This document shows, one piece after another, positions 25,305-33,981 of a stretch of DNA of 51,236 nt; the first letter of the stretch is position 1; each line of letters begins with the position of its first letter. The notes under the pieces were generated by a model. That model searched no databases. It was not told the origin of the DNA and worked only from the letters and a program-made list of their open reading frames with translations. Location of the stretch: NCBI GenBank assembly GCA_014385025.1, contig JACRTB010000020.1, forward strand, positions 1 to 51,236, read 5' to 3'. This stretch comes from Yanshouia hominis. GTDB lineage: Bacteria; Bacillota; Clostridia; Oscillospirales; Ruminococcaceae. Position numbers and translations under genes: made by a program.

Positions 25305-25505
25305 TCATTTTTCGTCTAAGTATTCCAATATGTCTTCCACTTTGCATTGAAGCAATCTACACAATTGATCCAATGTGTGTGTGGAGATGTTTTCGCCGCG
25401 TTTCATGGCATAATAATTTGACAGAGGAAATCCCATTTTTCCCAAGCGATAGGATGTAATTCCTTTTTCTTTCATTGTCTGAAATAGCGGTTCATAGCTT
25501 ATCAT
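25305..25505 (-). CDS. Small XRE-family (Cro/C1-type) regulator
   Basis: A 66-residue DNA-binding protein made of one helix-turn-helix domain: KEKGITSYRLGKMGFPLSN followed by the recognition-helix region and ISTHTLDQLCRLLQCKVED, the usual end of this family. It is AT-rich compared with its flanks and lies divergent from the zinc-ribbon gene, with which it shares a 190-base gap. It may regulate that gene (inference). A GGGGGGTG run lies upstream of the start codon. Confidence 0.85.
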   Translation of the reverse strand: MISYEPLFQTMKEKGITSYRLGKMGFPLSNYYAMKRGENISTHTLDQLCRLLQCKVEDILEYLDEK

Positions 25506-25590
25506 TTGAAAACACCCCCCAACTATAATGTATTAAGTATAGGAGGTATATACGGATTTCAATATCTGCTATAATTCATATATACGATTA

Positions 25591-25619
25591 TTGACATATA
25601 TCCAAAATGGTGGTAAACT
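25591..25619 (+). promoter_or_regulatory. Promoter for the zinc-ribbon protein gene
   Basis: Consensus TTGACA at 25591-25596, a 17-base spacer and TAAACT at 25614-25619. Confidence 0.65.
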
Positions 25620-25696
25620 TAAATCGTTCATTCCAACTTTTTCGTGTGTCTGTATATATGAACAATAGATTTATTTCAGAAAGGGATGGTAGAAAA

Positions 25697-26371
25697 ATGA
25701 GAGCTGGTGCAATCAAGAATTGCAAAGTCTGCGGGGCAGAAGTTGCAAAAAGCGCAAGATCCTGCTCAAATTGTGGCGCTAAGCTTAAAAAGAGATGGCC
25801 AATCTTAATTGCCATTCTGGTGTTCTTTGTTCTTGCTGCTATTATTGGTTCTTCTGGTGACGGTGATGGGCCTAAAAAAGTCGAAGCCTCTACGCCGGCG
25901 CAGAGTGCTGAAATTACCCCCAACCAAGAAGCAGAACCTCCATCTCACAAGGCTGGAGCTGCTCCAACTCAAAACGTATTTTATGTCGGAGAAACCGCAG
26001 AGTTGGAAGATGTAAGAGTTGCTTTTTCCAGTGTAACTGAGAGCACGGGTTCTACATATAATACTCCCGCCAGGGGGAATATATTTGTACTTTGCGAATT
26101 TGAGATTGCAAATAATTCTGATAAGGAAATCAATGTTTCATCTATGATGAGCTTTGAAGCATACTGTGACGACTATACCTGCACTTTCAGTCTCGGCGCA
26201 TTGATGGAAAAGGGCAACAAAAACCAACTGGATGGAACTGTTGCTCCAGGCAAAAAGTTTAACGGTGTCATCGGCTACGAAGTTCCTGCTAATTGGGAAA
26301 AGCTTGAGGTTCTTTTTACTCCTGACTTCTGGAGCGGAAAAGATATTACTTTTATCGCTGCCAATGACTAA
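25697..26371 (+). CDS. Zinc-ribbon membrane protein with DUF4352-like domain
   Basis: A 224-residue membrane-anchored protein. The N-terminal zinc ribbon has two CxxC pairs (CKVCG and CSNCG), followed by a transmembrane helix at about 35-52 and a low-complexity linker. The extracellular domain starts near YVGETAELEDVRVAFSSV, the pattern of DUF4352 immunoglobulin-like domains. The order zinc ribbon, one helix, DUF4352 is common in Firmicute lipoprotein-like proteins of unknown role. The start at 25697 is taken from the zinc-ribbon position and an AAGGGATGG site. Codon use is AT-rich, unlike the neighbouring chromosomal genes, which suggests transfer. Confidence 0.82.
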   Translation: MRAGAIKNCKVCGAEVAKSARSCSNCGAKLKKRWPILIAILVFFVLAAIIGSSGDGDGPKKVEASTPAQSAEITPNQEAEPPSHKAGAAPTQNVFYVGETAELEDVRVAFSSVTESTGSTYNTPARGNIFVLCEFEIANNSDKEINVSSMMSFEAYCDDYTCTFSLGALMEKGNKNQLDGTVAPGKKFNGVIGYEVPANWEKLEVLFTPDFWSGKDITFIAAND

Positions 26372-26374
26372 AAG

Positions 26375-26419
26375 AAAATAGGCTTTACAAGATTTTTGAA
26401 ATCCTGTGGAGCCTATTTT
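26375..26419 (+). terminator. Terminator after the zinc-ribbon gene
   Basis: AAAATAGGCT and AGCCTATTTT pair around a loop that itself has a GATTT/AAATC stem; T-rich end. Confidence 0.8.
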
Positions 26420-26495
26420 TTCTGTCGAATCAACGAAGGGGTTGATGAATAAGCCTAAATCAACACGAGGTAAAAGGGACGGCCGGAGTCCGGCG

Positions 26496-26524
26496 TTTAC
26501 ATTTTCAGGTCAATCTGTTATACT
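26496..26524 (+). promoter_or_regulatory. Promoter for the DEAD-box helicase gene
   Basis: TTTACA at 26496-26501, a 17-base spacer and TATACT at 26519-26524, with a leader of about 80 bases. Confidence 0.6.
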
Positions 26525-26608
26525 ATACCTTTAATGAAATGCAATCACCTTCGTTTTTGCAGGATCATCATAAAAAGTACAAGAAAGAAAAGGAAACAGA
26601 CACATCAC

Positions 26609-27910
26609 ATGACCTTTGAACAACTGAAACTAATTCCCCCGATTCTTAAAGCACTTTCCGCACAGGGCTATACCGAGCCGACGCCGATTCAGCAGCGGGC
26701 CATTCCGCCCGCCCTCGAAGGCCGGGACCTGCTTGGCTGCGCCCAGACGGGAACCGGCAAGACGGCGGCTTTCGCGCTGCCGATCCTCCAGAGGCTGCAC
26801 GCGGCCGGAAAGCAGCCCGGCAGGCGCCCGATCCGTTCCCTGATTCTGACGCCGACCCGGGAGCTGGCACTGCAAATTCACGAAAATCTTGTCGCCTATG
26901 GGAAAAATCTGCCCCTGCGCAGTGCGGTTATCTTCGGCGGAGTTTCGCAGAATCCGCAGACAGATGAACTGGAACGCGGCGTCGATCTTCTCGTCGCCAC
27001 CCCCGGCAGGCTCAACGACTTGATCAATCAGGGATATGTTCATCTCGAAGCGGTTGAAATTTTTGTCCTCGATGAGGCCGACCGGATGCTCGATATGGGC
27101 TTTATCCACGATGTCCGCAAGGTGATCGCCAGACTGCCGCAGCAGCGTCAGACGATGCTTTTTTCCGCGACGATGCCCGGGGAAATCGAACAGCTGGCCG
27201 ACAGCCTGCTGCGCCACCCGGTCAAGGTGGAGGTCGCGCCGCCCGCCACCACTGTTGAACTGATCGAACAGTCGGTTTATCTGACCGACAAGGCGAAAAA
27301 GAGACAGCTTCTCGTATGGGTGCTGCAAAACCCCTCGATCTATTCAGCGCTTGTTTTTACCCGAACCAAGCATGGCGCCGACCGGGTGGCGAAGATACTG
27401 AACGGGGCGAAGATCCCGGCGCAGGCGATTCACGGCGACAAGTCCCAGGGGGCGCGCCAGCAGGCGCTGGCCAACTTTAAGAGCGGGAAAATCCGCGTAC
27501 TGGTTGCCACCGATATTGCCGCGCGCGGAATCGATATCGATTCTCTTTCTCATGTCATCAACTTTGAGCTTCCCAATGAGCCGGAAACCTATGTCCATCG
27601 GATCGGCCGGACCGGCCGCGCCGGAGCGCAGGGAGCGGCTTTCTCCTTCTGTGACTTTGACGAACTGCCCTATCTCAAGGAAATTGAAAAGCTCACCCGG
27701 CAGAAAATTCCTGTTGTGCAGGAGAATCCTTTCCCGATGGAGCTTTTTGAATCGGTGCCGAAGCAGCCGCGCCCCCCGCGTCCGCCCCGCGAGCAGCGCC
27801 AGGGAACGGGGCGGACCGCGTCTGTCCGGAAACCGAAGGTCGGCGCTCCGGCGCAGCGCGGGAGCGGAAGCCCTGCGAGCCGCCCCAAATTTAAGCGCAG
27901 TGGGCAGTGA
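26609..27910 (+). CDS. DEAD-box ATP-dependent RNA helicase (RhlE-like)
   Basis: A 433-residue RNA helicase. All family motifs are present in order: a Q motif ([12 protein letters not shown]), [39 protein letters not shown] in the first RecA domain, then [23 protein letters not shown] and [10 protein letters not shown] in the second. The last 60 residues are rich in Pro, Arg and Lys, an RNA-binding tail typical of RhlE/CsdA-type proteins. The start at 26609 is chosen at the conserved [15 protein letters not shown] lies 13 bases upstream. It probably acts in ribosome assembly or RNA decay, especially in the cold. Confidence 0.94.
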   Translation: MTFEQLKLIPPILKALSAQGYTEPTPIQQRAIPPALEGRDLLGCAQTGTGKTAAFALPILQRLHAAGKQPGRRPIRSLILTPTRELALQIHENLVAYGKNLPLRSAVIFGGVSQNPQTDELERGVDLLVATPGRLNDLINQGYVHLEAVEIFVLDEADRMLDMGFIHDVRKVIARLPQQRQTMLFSATMPGEIEQLADSLLRHPVKVEVAPPATTVELIEQSVYLTDKAKKRQLLVWVLQNPSIYSALVFTRTKHGADRVAKILNGAKIPAQAIHGDKSQGARQQALANFKSGKIRVLVATDIAARGIDIDSLSHVINFELPNEPETYVHRIGRTGRAGAQGAAFSFCDFDELPYLKEIEKLTRQKIPVVQENPFPMELFESVPKQPRPPRPPREQRQGTGRTASVRKPKVGAPAQRGSGSPASRPKFKRSGQ

Positions 27911-28014
27911 GCCTGCGGGCGCCCGTGCCGGATGCCTGAAATACAACATTTTCTCATTTGGAGAACCCGGGAGGAGCTTCGTGGTTTGCTCCTGAGAAAG
28001 AAGGGAGAAAGCCG

Positions 28015-28701
28015 ATGAAGAAAACCTCTGGGCCGATCCGTCTGGCAGCAGCCTGCCTGCTGCTTTGTCTGCTCTCCGCCTGTGTCCCGGCCGGCGAAAA
28101 ACCGGAAGAGGCCGTGCCGCCGCCTTTGCCGTTGGTTGAGGACCGCGCAGGGGTGCTTGCTCCGGCGACCGTGGAGCGGATGGAACGCGACGGCGCGGTG
28201 CTCCGAGATCTGACCGGCGCGGAGATTGTGGTGGTTACCGTCGAATTTCTCGGGGGAAGGACCGTCGGGGAAGCCGCGCGCTTCCTGTTTGAAGAACGTG
28301 CGCCCGGCGCCCCGGATCAGGGAAACGGGATGCTGCTTCTTCTCTGCACCGGGGAGGAGGACTACTACCTGCTGACAGGAGAGGGGCTTGCACAGTCTCT
28401 TCCGCCCGAAAGGCTGCGGGAGCTTCTCGATCAGTGTCTTGAAGAGGACTTTGACGCCGGAAATTATGACGCGGGCACATCGGCATTGTTTGAGGGTCTG
28501 CTTGGGGAAGCCGAGCGACTCTATGGCGTCTCGGTTTCAGAGGAGCTGGCACGGCGGGAAGCCGGTCAGGAGCCGCCGGAAGAGGGCGATCCCCTCCGGG
28601 CGGCGTCGTGGTTCTTTTTGTTTCTGGCCTGCCTGATGTTTTTTCTCTATTTTCGCGTAAATCGCAGGCGACGCAGAAAAATAGTTCGACGTAAAAATTA
28701 A
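28015..28701 (+). CDS. TPM-domain lipoprotein
   Basis: A 228-residue protein with a lipoprotein signal ending in LLSAC (Cys23), a TPM domain (formerly DUF477) from about residue 38 (VEDRAGVLAPATVERME to GNYDAGTSALFEGLLGEAER), and one C-terminal transmembrane helix at about 200-217 followed by a strongly basic tail. TPM proteins have been linked to photosystem repair in plants and to membrane quality control in bacteria. Having both a lipid anchor and a C-terminal helix is usual for short members. AAGGGAGAAA precedes the ATG chosen; the upstream frame lacks one. Confidence 0.82.
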   Translation: MKKTSGPIRLAAACLLLCLLSACVPAGEKPEEAVPPPLPLVEDRAGVLAPATVERMERDGAVLRDLTGAEIVVVTVEFLGGRTVGEAARFLFEERAPGAPDQGNGMLLLLCTGEEDYYLLTGEGLAQSLPPERLRELLDQCLEEDFDAGNYDAGTSALFEGLLGEAERLYGVSVSEELARREAGQEPPEEGDPLRAASWFFLFLACLMFFLYFRVNRRRRRKIVRRKN

Positions 28702-28709
28702 TTGCAAGA

Positions 28710-28734
28710 ATAAAAATGATTTGTTCATTTTTAT
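28710..28734 (+). terminator. AT-rich hairpin after the TPM gene
   Basis: ATAAAAATGA and TCATTTTTAT are perfect 10-base arms around a 5-base loop. A second, 7-base inverted repeat (CTCCTTT/AAAGGAG, 28735-28760) follows directly. Confidence 0.5.
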
Positions 28735-28837
28735 CTCCTTTCCCCCCATACTGAAAGGAGAGTTTCAACCGTGCGTGATGTGTGGATTTTCCAGCTGTTT
28801 GCCCAGCGGAAAGTGGCTTGAAAAGCGCGAAACATAC

Positions 28838-28866
28838 TTGACTTTTGCTCAGAAAAGCGATAAAAA
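28838..28866 (+). promoter_or_regulatory. Promoter for apbE-rnf operon
   Basis: TTGACT at 28838-28843, a 17-base spacer and TAAAAA at 28861-28866. No other promoter is evident before rnfC, so the eight genes from apbE to rnfB are probably one transcript. Confidence 0.55.
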
Positions 28867-28933
28867 TAGTATGTGCGCTTAGACCCTTCCGGCACAATTC
28901 CCCAAATTTTTCATACCCGAATGGAGAAAGCTG

Positions 28934-29974
28934 ATGTCCTCTACCTTGCGAATCTCTGCGCTGCTGCTGGCGGTCCTGATGCTCCTCGGCGGATGTCGGG
29001 CAATGACGGGGCGCTCTGCCGAGCCGGTTTCCGGAGTGGAGTTCGCCATGAATACCTGGGTGGAGCAGCGCTGGTATGGTGATGAGGCACAGGAAACCTA
29101 CGACGATATCATGGCATGTCTCCGTGATCTCGAAGCGCGGCTTTCGCTTTACCGGGAGGACAGTGAGATTTCGGCGCTGAATGCGTCCGCCGGGCGGGAG
29201 CCTGTACGGGTTTCGCGGGACACTTTCACGTTGCTTTCCCGCGCCAAAGAGTTTTCCGCCGAATCGGGCGGACTTTTTGATGTTACCATCGCGCCGCTGA
29301 CTCTCACGTGGGGAATTACGAGTGGTGAGCCGCATATCCCCGGGGAAGAGGAGATCGCGGCGGCACAGGCATTGGTCGATTACCGTGGCCTGATCCTTGA
29401 CCGGGAAGCGCAGACCGCGATGCTCGCGCGGGAAGGAATGAAGGTGGACCTCGGCGGCATCGCCAAAGGTATGGCCGCTTCCGTCTGCGCTGAAATTCCC
29501 AGAAAGCATGGCGTTTCCGGCTATCTTTCGATCGGCGGGAACACGATGGTCTGCGGTAAAAAGCCCGATGGCCAGGATTTTCTTGTTGGACTGCGCGATC
29601 CGCGGGGGGAGGCCAGCGAGGCGCTCGGTTCCTTTGCGATGGATGGCTTGACGATGGCCACGACCGGTGACTATGAACGCTACTTTGAACAGGACGGCGT
29701 GCGATATCACCATGTGCTTGATCCTTTTACCGGACGCCCTTCCGCCAGCGATCTGATCTCCGTCACGGTGATTTCCGCGGACGGCACTCTGGCCGACTGC
29801 CTCTCAACCTCGATTTTTCTGCGGGGAAGCGGGGCGCTCGAACAGTATTTTGCCCGGGACGATTGCCGGGTGATTGCTGTCACAAAAGATCTTCAGGTGT
29901 ATGCCACACCCGGTCTTTGGGATGATTTTACAATCAATCCGTCCAAAACCCAATATACTTTTCACAAGAGCTGA
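28934..29974 (+). CDS. apbE: FAD:protein FMN transferase
   Basis: A 346-residue lipoprotein (lipobox LLGGC, Cys21) that attaches FMN from FAD to Thr or Ser of target proteins outside the membrane. Family landmarks are EFAMNTWVEQRWYG, SLYREDSEISALN, GGLFDVTIAPL, KVDLGGIAKG and SGYLSIGGNTMVCG, with the metal-site region DGTLADCLSTS at the C terminus. Its targets are almost certainly RnfD and RnfG, encoded in the same operon and carrying the SGAT/SGAS acceptor motifs. GGAGAAAG precedes the ATG. Confidence 0.95.
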   Translation: MSSTLRISALLLAVLMLLGGCRAMTGRSAEPVSGVEFAMNTWVEQRWYGDEAQETYDDIMACLRDLEARLSLYREDSEISALNASAGREPVRVSRDTFTLLSRAKEFSAESGGLFDVTIAPLTLTWGITSGEPHIPGEEEIAAAQALVDYRGLILDREAQTAMLAREGMKVDLGGIAKGMAASVCAEIPRKHGVSGYLSIGGNTMVCGKKPDGQDFLVGLRDPRGEASEALGSFAMDGLTMATTGDYERYFEQDGVRYHHVLDPFTGRPSASDLISVTVISADGTLADCLSTSIFLRGSGALEQYFARDDCRVIAVTKDLQVYATPGLWDDFTINPSKTQYTFHKS

Positions 29975-29992
29975 ATGTTCGGGAGGGCGAAG

Positions 29993-30517
29993 ATGCCGGA
30001 TTTTTCCAAACGACGCCCCGCCTACCGCATTGCGCTGATTGGGCTGATGCTTTCCCTCGCGCTGGTGCTGTCGCTGTTTGAGTCGATGCTGCCCGCCCTG
30101 CCGTTTTTGCCGGTGGGGGTTAAACTTGGGCTTTCGAATATTGTCACGATGTACTGCCTCTTTTTTCTGGGGGCAAAGCCTGCGTTCGCTGTCGCGGCGC
30201 TGAAATCCCTTTTTGTCCTGCTCACCCGCGGCCCTGCCGGGGCGGCGATGAGCTTTGCGGGAGGACTTCTTTCGCTCGCGGTGATGCTCTGCTGCCGGCG
30301 GCTGTTTTCTCTTGGGGAACGGTTGACCAGCATTGCGGGGGCCATTGCCCACAATGTGGGGCAGCTTGCGATGGCGGGACTGCTGCTGCGCTCTGTTTTT
30401 GCTTTCTATTACCTCCCGGTGATGATCCTTTCAGGGATTCTGATGGGGATGCTCACCGGGCTTCTGCTGCGGTTCGTTATGCCTTATCTGCGAAGAGCGG
30501 ATGAGGCGTTCAAATAA
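29993..30517 (+). CDS. Gx transporter family membrane protein
   Basis: A 174-residue membrane protein with about five hydrophobic segments. The stretch PVGVKLGLSNIVTMY and LLTRGPAGAAMSFAGG are characteristic of the family once annotated as heptaprenyl diphosphate synthase component I and now as Gx transporters, which resemble ECF S components. In clostridial rnf operons it often sits between apbE and rnfC, as here. Its cargo is unknown; a quinone-like or flavin-related compound has been suggested by context only. The start at 29993 has GGGAGGG upstream, better than the ATG at 29975 that abuts apbE. Confidence 0.85.
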   Translation: MPDFSKRRPAYRIALIGLMLSLALVLSLFESMLPALPFLPVGVKLGLSNIVTMYCLFFLGAKPAFAVAALKSLFVLLTRGPAGAAMSFAGGLLSLAVMLCCRRLFSLGERLTSIAGAIAHNVGQLAMAGLLLRSVFAFYYLPVMILSGILMGMLTGLLLRFVMPYLRRADEAFK

Positions 30518-30544
30518 CACTTTTTTGTATTGGGGGAAACAAAC

Positions 30545-31855
30545 GTGTCTATCAAAAGACTCAGCGGTGCTCATGTGCCACATTACAAGAACACCGCCTC
30601 ATGCGCCCCGGTGCGCATGCCCGCTCCCGCCAAGGTGACCATTCCGATGGGGATGCACATTGGTGCGCCCTGTACGCCGGTCGTCAAGGTCGGAGACCTT
30701 GTCAAGGTAGGGCAGGTCATCGGCGAGGCCGCGGGCTTTGTCAGTGTGCCGGTCCATGCCAGCGTCTCCGGCAAGGTCACTGCGCTCACCGAGATTCAGG
30801 TCGCCAACGGTTCCTTCGCCAAGGCGGTCGTGATTGAGTCGGACGGCGAGCAGGCGGTCAGCGAAACGGTTGTCCCGCCGGTTGTCGAGACCTATGAGCA
30901 GTTTACCGCCGCGCTGCGTGCGAGCGGTCTGGTCGGCCTCGGCGGCGCAGGCTTTCCGACGACCGTCAAGTTCAGCGTCAAGGACCCGAGCAAGGTGGAG
31001 TATCTGCTGATCAACGGCGCCGAATGCGAGCCCTATATCACCTCCGACACCCGCACGATGGTCGATGACGCCGATCATATCGTCAAGGGCGCCATGACCA
31101 TCCGCAAATTCCTGGGCGTCAAGAACATCGCCATTGTCATTGAGGACAACAAGCCCGAGGCGGTCGAGATTTTCCGCAAAAAGACCGCCGACATCGAAGG
31201 CTTCACTGTTGAGGCGATGCCCTCGCTTTACCCGCAGGGCGGTGAAAAGGTTTTGATCCATAACGTGACCGGACGCGACGTGCCGGAAGGCAAGCTGCCC
31301 CTCGACGTCGGCTGCATCGTGATCAACTGCACCTCGCTGGCCTTTATCTCCAAGTATCTCGAGACCGGCATGCCGCTCGTTGAAAAGTGCATTACCGTGG
31401 ATGGATCGGCCGTTGCGAATCCCCAGAACGTGATCGCTCCGATCGGGACCGCGCTTTCCGATATTTTCGCTTTCTGCGGCGGCTACAAGGCCGAGCCGAA
31501 GAAGATTCTGCTCGGCGGCCCGATGATGGGAATCGCGGTGCCGGACGATTCGGTTCCGCTGCTGAAGAACAACAATGCGATCCTCGCCTTTGCGGAAAAG
31601 GAAGCTTCTCTTCCCGCCACCACCGCCTGCATCAAGTGCGGCCGCTGCGCCGCCGCCTGCCCCGCCGGGCTGATGCCGATGCAGATCGAGCGGGCCTACA
31701 AGCTCAAGAATGTCGATGAGCTCAACCGCCTCAAGGTTATGCTTTGCATGGAATGCGGCTGCTGTTCGTTCGTATGTCCGGCGAAACGTGAGCTTGTTCT
31801 GGTCAACAAACTCTCCAAGGGGATGGTCAGAGCGGCCATGCCTCCGAAAAAGTAA
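30545..31855 (+). CDS. rnfC: Electron transport complex subunit RnfC
   Basis: A 436-residue peripheral subunit that carries the NADH site of the Rnf complex. It has the barrel-sandwich N terminus (MPAPAKVTIPMGMHIGAPC), the GLVGLGGAGFPTTVK nucleotide-binding loop, the INGAECEPY motif, and two [4Fe-4S] motifs, CIKCGRCAAACP and CMECGCCSFVCP. GTG at 30545 is taken as start because GGGGG lies eight bases upstream. It is the first of the canonical clostridial order CDGEAB. The N-terminal His-rich motif seen in some homologues is here ahead of the barrel (GAHVPHYKN). Confidence 0.96.
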   Translation: MSIKRLSGAHVPHYKNTASCAPVRMPAPAKVTIPMGMHIGAPCTPVVKVGDLVKVGQVIGEAAGFVSVPVHASVSGKVTALTEIQVANGSFAKAVVIESDGEQAVSETVVPPVVETYEQFTAALRASGLVGLGGAGFPTTVKFSVKDPSKVEYLLINGAECEPYITSDTRTMVDDADHIVKGAMTIRKFLGVKNIAIVIEDNKPEAVEIFRKKTADIEGFTVEAMPSLYPQGGEKVLIHNVTGRDVPEGKLPLDVGCIVINCTSLAFISKYLETGMPLVEKCITVDGSAVANPQNVIAPIGTALSDIFAFCGGYKAEPKKILLGGPMMGIAVPDDSVPLLKNNNAILAFAEKEASLPATTACIKCGRCAAACPAGLMPMQIERAYKLKNVDELNRLKVMLCMECGCCSFVCPAKRELVLVNKLSKGMVRAAMPPKK

Positions 31856-31868
31856 GGGGTGAACACGA

Positions 31869-32789
31869 GTGAGTAATCCAATGGTTGTAACATGCTCTCC
31901 GCATATCCGGGACAACGCTTCGACCCAGTCGATCATGCGCGACGTGCTGATCGCGCTGGTTCCTGCGCTGATTGCTTCTGTTTTGGTGTTCGGTTTTTCC
32001 GCGCTGCTGCGGGTGATCGTCTGCGTGATCTTCGCGGTCGGCTCGGAGTATCTCTTCGAAAAGGCCTGCGGCCGCCCGATTACCATCAGCGACTATTCCG
32101 CCGCCGTTACCGGCGTGCTGCTGGCTTATAATCTCCCGCCCGAGCTGCCGCTCTGGATGGCCGCGTTCGGTTCGATCGTCGCCATCGTCGCGGTTAAGCA
32201 GCTCTTCGGCGGCATCGGCCATAACTTTGCAAACCCGGCGATCACGGCGCGTATTGTGCTGCTGATCTCCTTCGCCGGACCGATGACCACTTGGGTGATT
32301 CCGGATACTGTTTCCGGTGCGACTCCTCTGGGGCTGATCGCCGCGGGCGAGCTTGAGAAGCTTCCCCCCGTGACCTCGATGTTCCTCGGAACCATCGGCG
32401 GCTGTCTGGGTGAAACCAGCGCACTGGCTCTGCTGCTTGGGTTTGCCTATCTGCTCTACCGCAAGGTGATCACCTGGCATATCCCGGTGTTTTTTGTCGG
32501 CACTGTTTTCGTACTTACCGCGCTGGTCGGCTATAACCCCGTTTATCAGGTTCTTGCCGGCGGCCTGCTGCTCGGCGCGATTTTCATGGCGACCGATTAC
32601 AGCACCTCTCCGCTGACCGTCAAGGGTCAGATTATCTATGCGATCGGCTGCGGCTTCATCACCTTTATGATCCGCATCTTCGGCAACTATCCCGAGGGCG
32701 TTTCGTTCTCGATTCTGCTGATGAATATCATCGCGCCGCACATCACCAATCTTACCCTGAATAAGCCCTTGGGAGGTGTCTCGAAATGA
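31869..32789 (+). CDS. rnfD: Electron transport complex subunit RnfD
   Basis: A 306-residue integral membrane subunit with about ten hydrophobic segments and covalently bound FMN. The ApbE target motif DTVSGAT spans residues 146-152, with Thr152 as acceptor, matching the DxxSGAT rule exactly. YSAAVTGVLLAYNLPPELP is the usual family block. The start is GTG with AAGGGGTG upstream. The gene overlaps rnfG by four bases. Confidence 0.96.
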   Translation: MSNPMVVTCSPHIRDNASTQSIMRDVLIALVPALIASVLVFGFSALLRVIVCVIFAVGSEYLFEKACGRPITISDYSAAVTGVLLAYNLPPELPLWMAAFGSIVAIVAVKQLFGGIGHNFANPAITARIVLLISFAGPMTTWVIPDTVSGATPLGLIAAGELEKLPPVTSMFLGTIGGCLGETSALALLLGFAYLLYRKVITWHIPVFFVGTVFVLTALVGYNPVYQVLAGGLLLGAIFMATDYSTSPLTVKGQIIYAIGCGFITFMIRIFGNYPEGVSFSILLMNIIAPHITNLTLNKPLGGVSK

Positions 32790-33313
32790 GCAATGCAAAA
32801 AATGATTTTGTACTCCCGATTGTAGTCCTGACGGTTATCTGCATCGTTGTTTCCTTGGCGCTGGCCTTTACCGAGCAGGCCACCGCGCCGATCATTGCGG
32901 CCGCGGAAAAGGCCGCCGCCGAGGCGGCCGAGCGCGAGGTTCTGCCTTCCGCCGACAGCTTTGAGCCGGTGCAGGCCACCGGTCTGCCCGACGGTGTTAC
33001 CGAGGTTTACCGGGCGACCAACGGAGCCGGTTTTGTCTTCATGGTTGAGGGCAAGGGCTACGGCGGCACCGTAAAGGGGATCGTGGGCATTGACGCCGGC
33101 GGAATCATTACCGGCACCAAGATCCTTTCTCATTCCGAGACCCCCAGCCTTGGCGGAAAGACCGCGGAGGAGCCGTTCCAGAGCCAGTTCCCCGGCAAGG
33201 ATTCCACCCTCTCGGGCGTATCGGTCATCAGCGGCGCCTCGGTTTCTTCGAGGTGCTTCATCGGCATGGTCACTCAGGCGTTTAGCGCCTATGATATTGT
33301 AAAGGGGGCTTAA
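32786..33313 (+). CDS. rnfG: Electron transport complex subunit RnfG
   Basis: A 175-residue subunit with one N-terminal transmembrane helix (about 8-28) and an extracytoplasmic FMN-binding domain. The conserved SETPSLGGK is at 117-125. The flavinylation motif reads SVISGAS (146-152), so the acceptor would be Ser152 rather than Thr, and the usual Asp three positions before the first Ser is Ser146. ApbE accepts Ser or Thr in the last position, so modification is still likely. Four-base overlap with rnfD indicates coupled translation. Confidence 0.95.
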   Translation: MSNAKNDFVLPIVVLTVICIVVSLALAFTEQATAPIIAAAEKAAAEAAEREVLPSADSFEPVQATGLPDGVTEVYRATNGAGFVFMVEGKGYGGTVKGIVGIDAGGIITGTKILSHSETPSLGGKTAEEPFQSQFPGKDSTLSGVSVISGASVSSRCFIGMVTQAFSAYDIVKGA

Positions 33314-33318
33314 GCGCT

Positions 33319-33978
33319 ATGTCCAAACTTTCTACGATTACAAACGGATTTATCAAAGAAAATCCGGTTTTTGTTCTGGTACTCGGTACCTGCCCCACAC
33401 TGGCGACCAGTACTTCTGCGGTGAACTCGGTTGGTATGGGACTTGCCGCGACCTTTGTTTTGATTTGCTCAAACTTTGTTATTTCCTGCCTGAGAAAGAG
33501 TATTCCTGATAAGGTCCGCATCCCCTGCTACATCGTCGTGATCGCGGGCTTTGTCAGCGTTGTGCAGCTGGTTGTCAAGGCCTACGCCCCCGATCTGGAT
33601 AAGGCGCTGGGTATTTATCTGCCCCTGATCGTCGTTAACTGCATCATCCTCGGCCGCGCTGAGATGTTTGCCGCCAAAAACGGCCCTCTGGATTCCGCGC
33701 TCGACGGCCTTGGCATGGGCGTTGGTTTTACGATTGCCCTGCTCATGATGTCCTTCTTCCGCGAGATTCCCGGCGCGGGCAGCTTCTTCGGCTTTGAGCT
33801 TATCCCTGAGGATTTCCGCATTTCGATCATGACGATGGCCCCCGGCGGATTCTTCGTATTTGGCTGCATGATCGCTCTTGTCAACAAGATCACCAAGGGA
33901 AAAGCGATCAAAAAGAAGGAATTCGGCTGCAAGCCTCTCGGCGAAGAGGATGCGGAAGCTGCGAAGGGAGGCTGCTAA
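33319..33978 (+). CDS. rnfE: Electron transport complex subunit RnfE
   Basis: A 219-residue membrane subunit with six predicted helices, homologous to RnfA and to NqrD. Landmarks are the N-terminal ENPVFVLVLGTCPTLATS, with a Cys in the first helix that takes part in the buried Fe-S site shared with RnfA, and IYLPLIVVNCIILGRAE with the second Cys. The hydrophilic C-terminal tail ends in GGC. It starts six bases after rnfG. Confidence 0.95.
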   Translation: MSKLSTITNGFIKENPVFVLVLGTCPTLATSTSAVNSVGMGLAATFVLICSNFVISCLRKSIPDKVRIPCYIVVIAGFVSVVQLVVKAYAPDLDKALGIYLPLIVVNCIILGRAEMFAAKNGPLDSALDGLGMGVGFTIALLMMSFFREIPGAGSFFGFELIPEDFRISIMTMAPGGFFVFGCMIALVNKITKGKAIKKKEFGCKPLGEEDAEAAKGGC

Positions 33979-33981
33979 CAG

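Noticed and set aside
28235-29713. 492-codon minus-strand open frame
   Set aside because: It is antisense to the TPM gene, its downstream hairpin and apbE, both of which have clear motifs.
30599-32086. 495-codon minus-strand open frame
   Set aside because: Shadow of rnfC and rnfD; it crosses a real gene boundary and has no recognisable domain.
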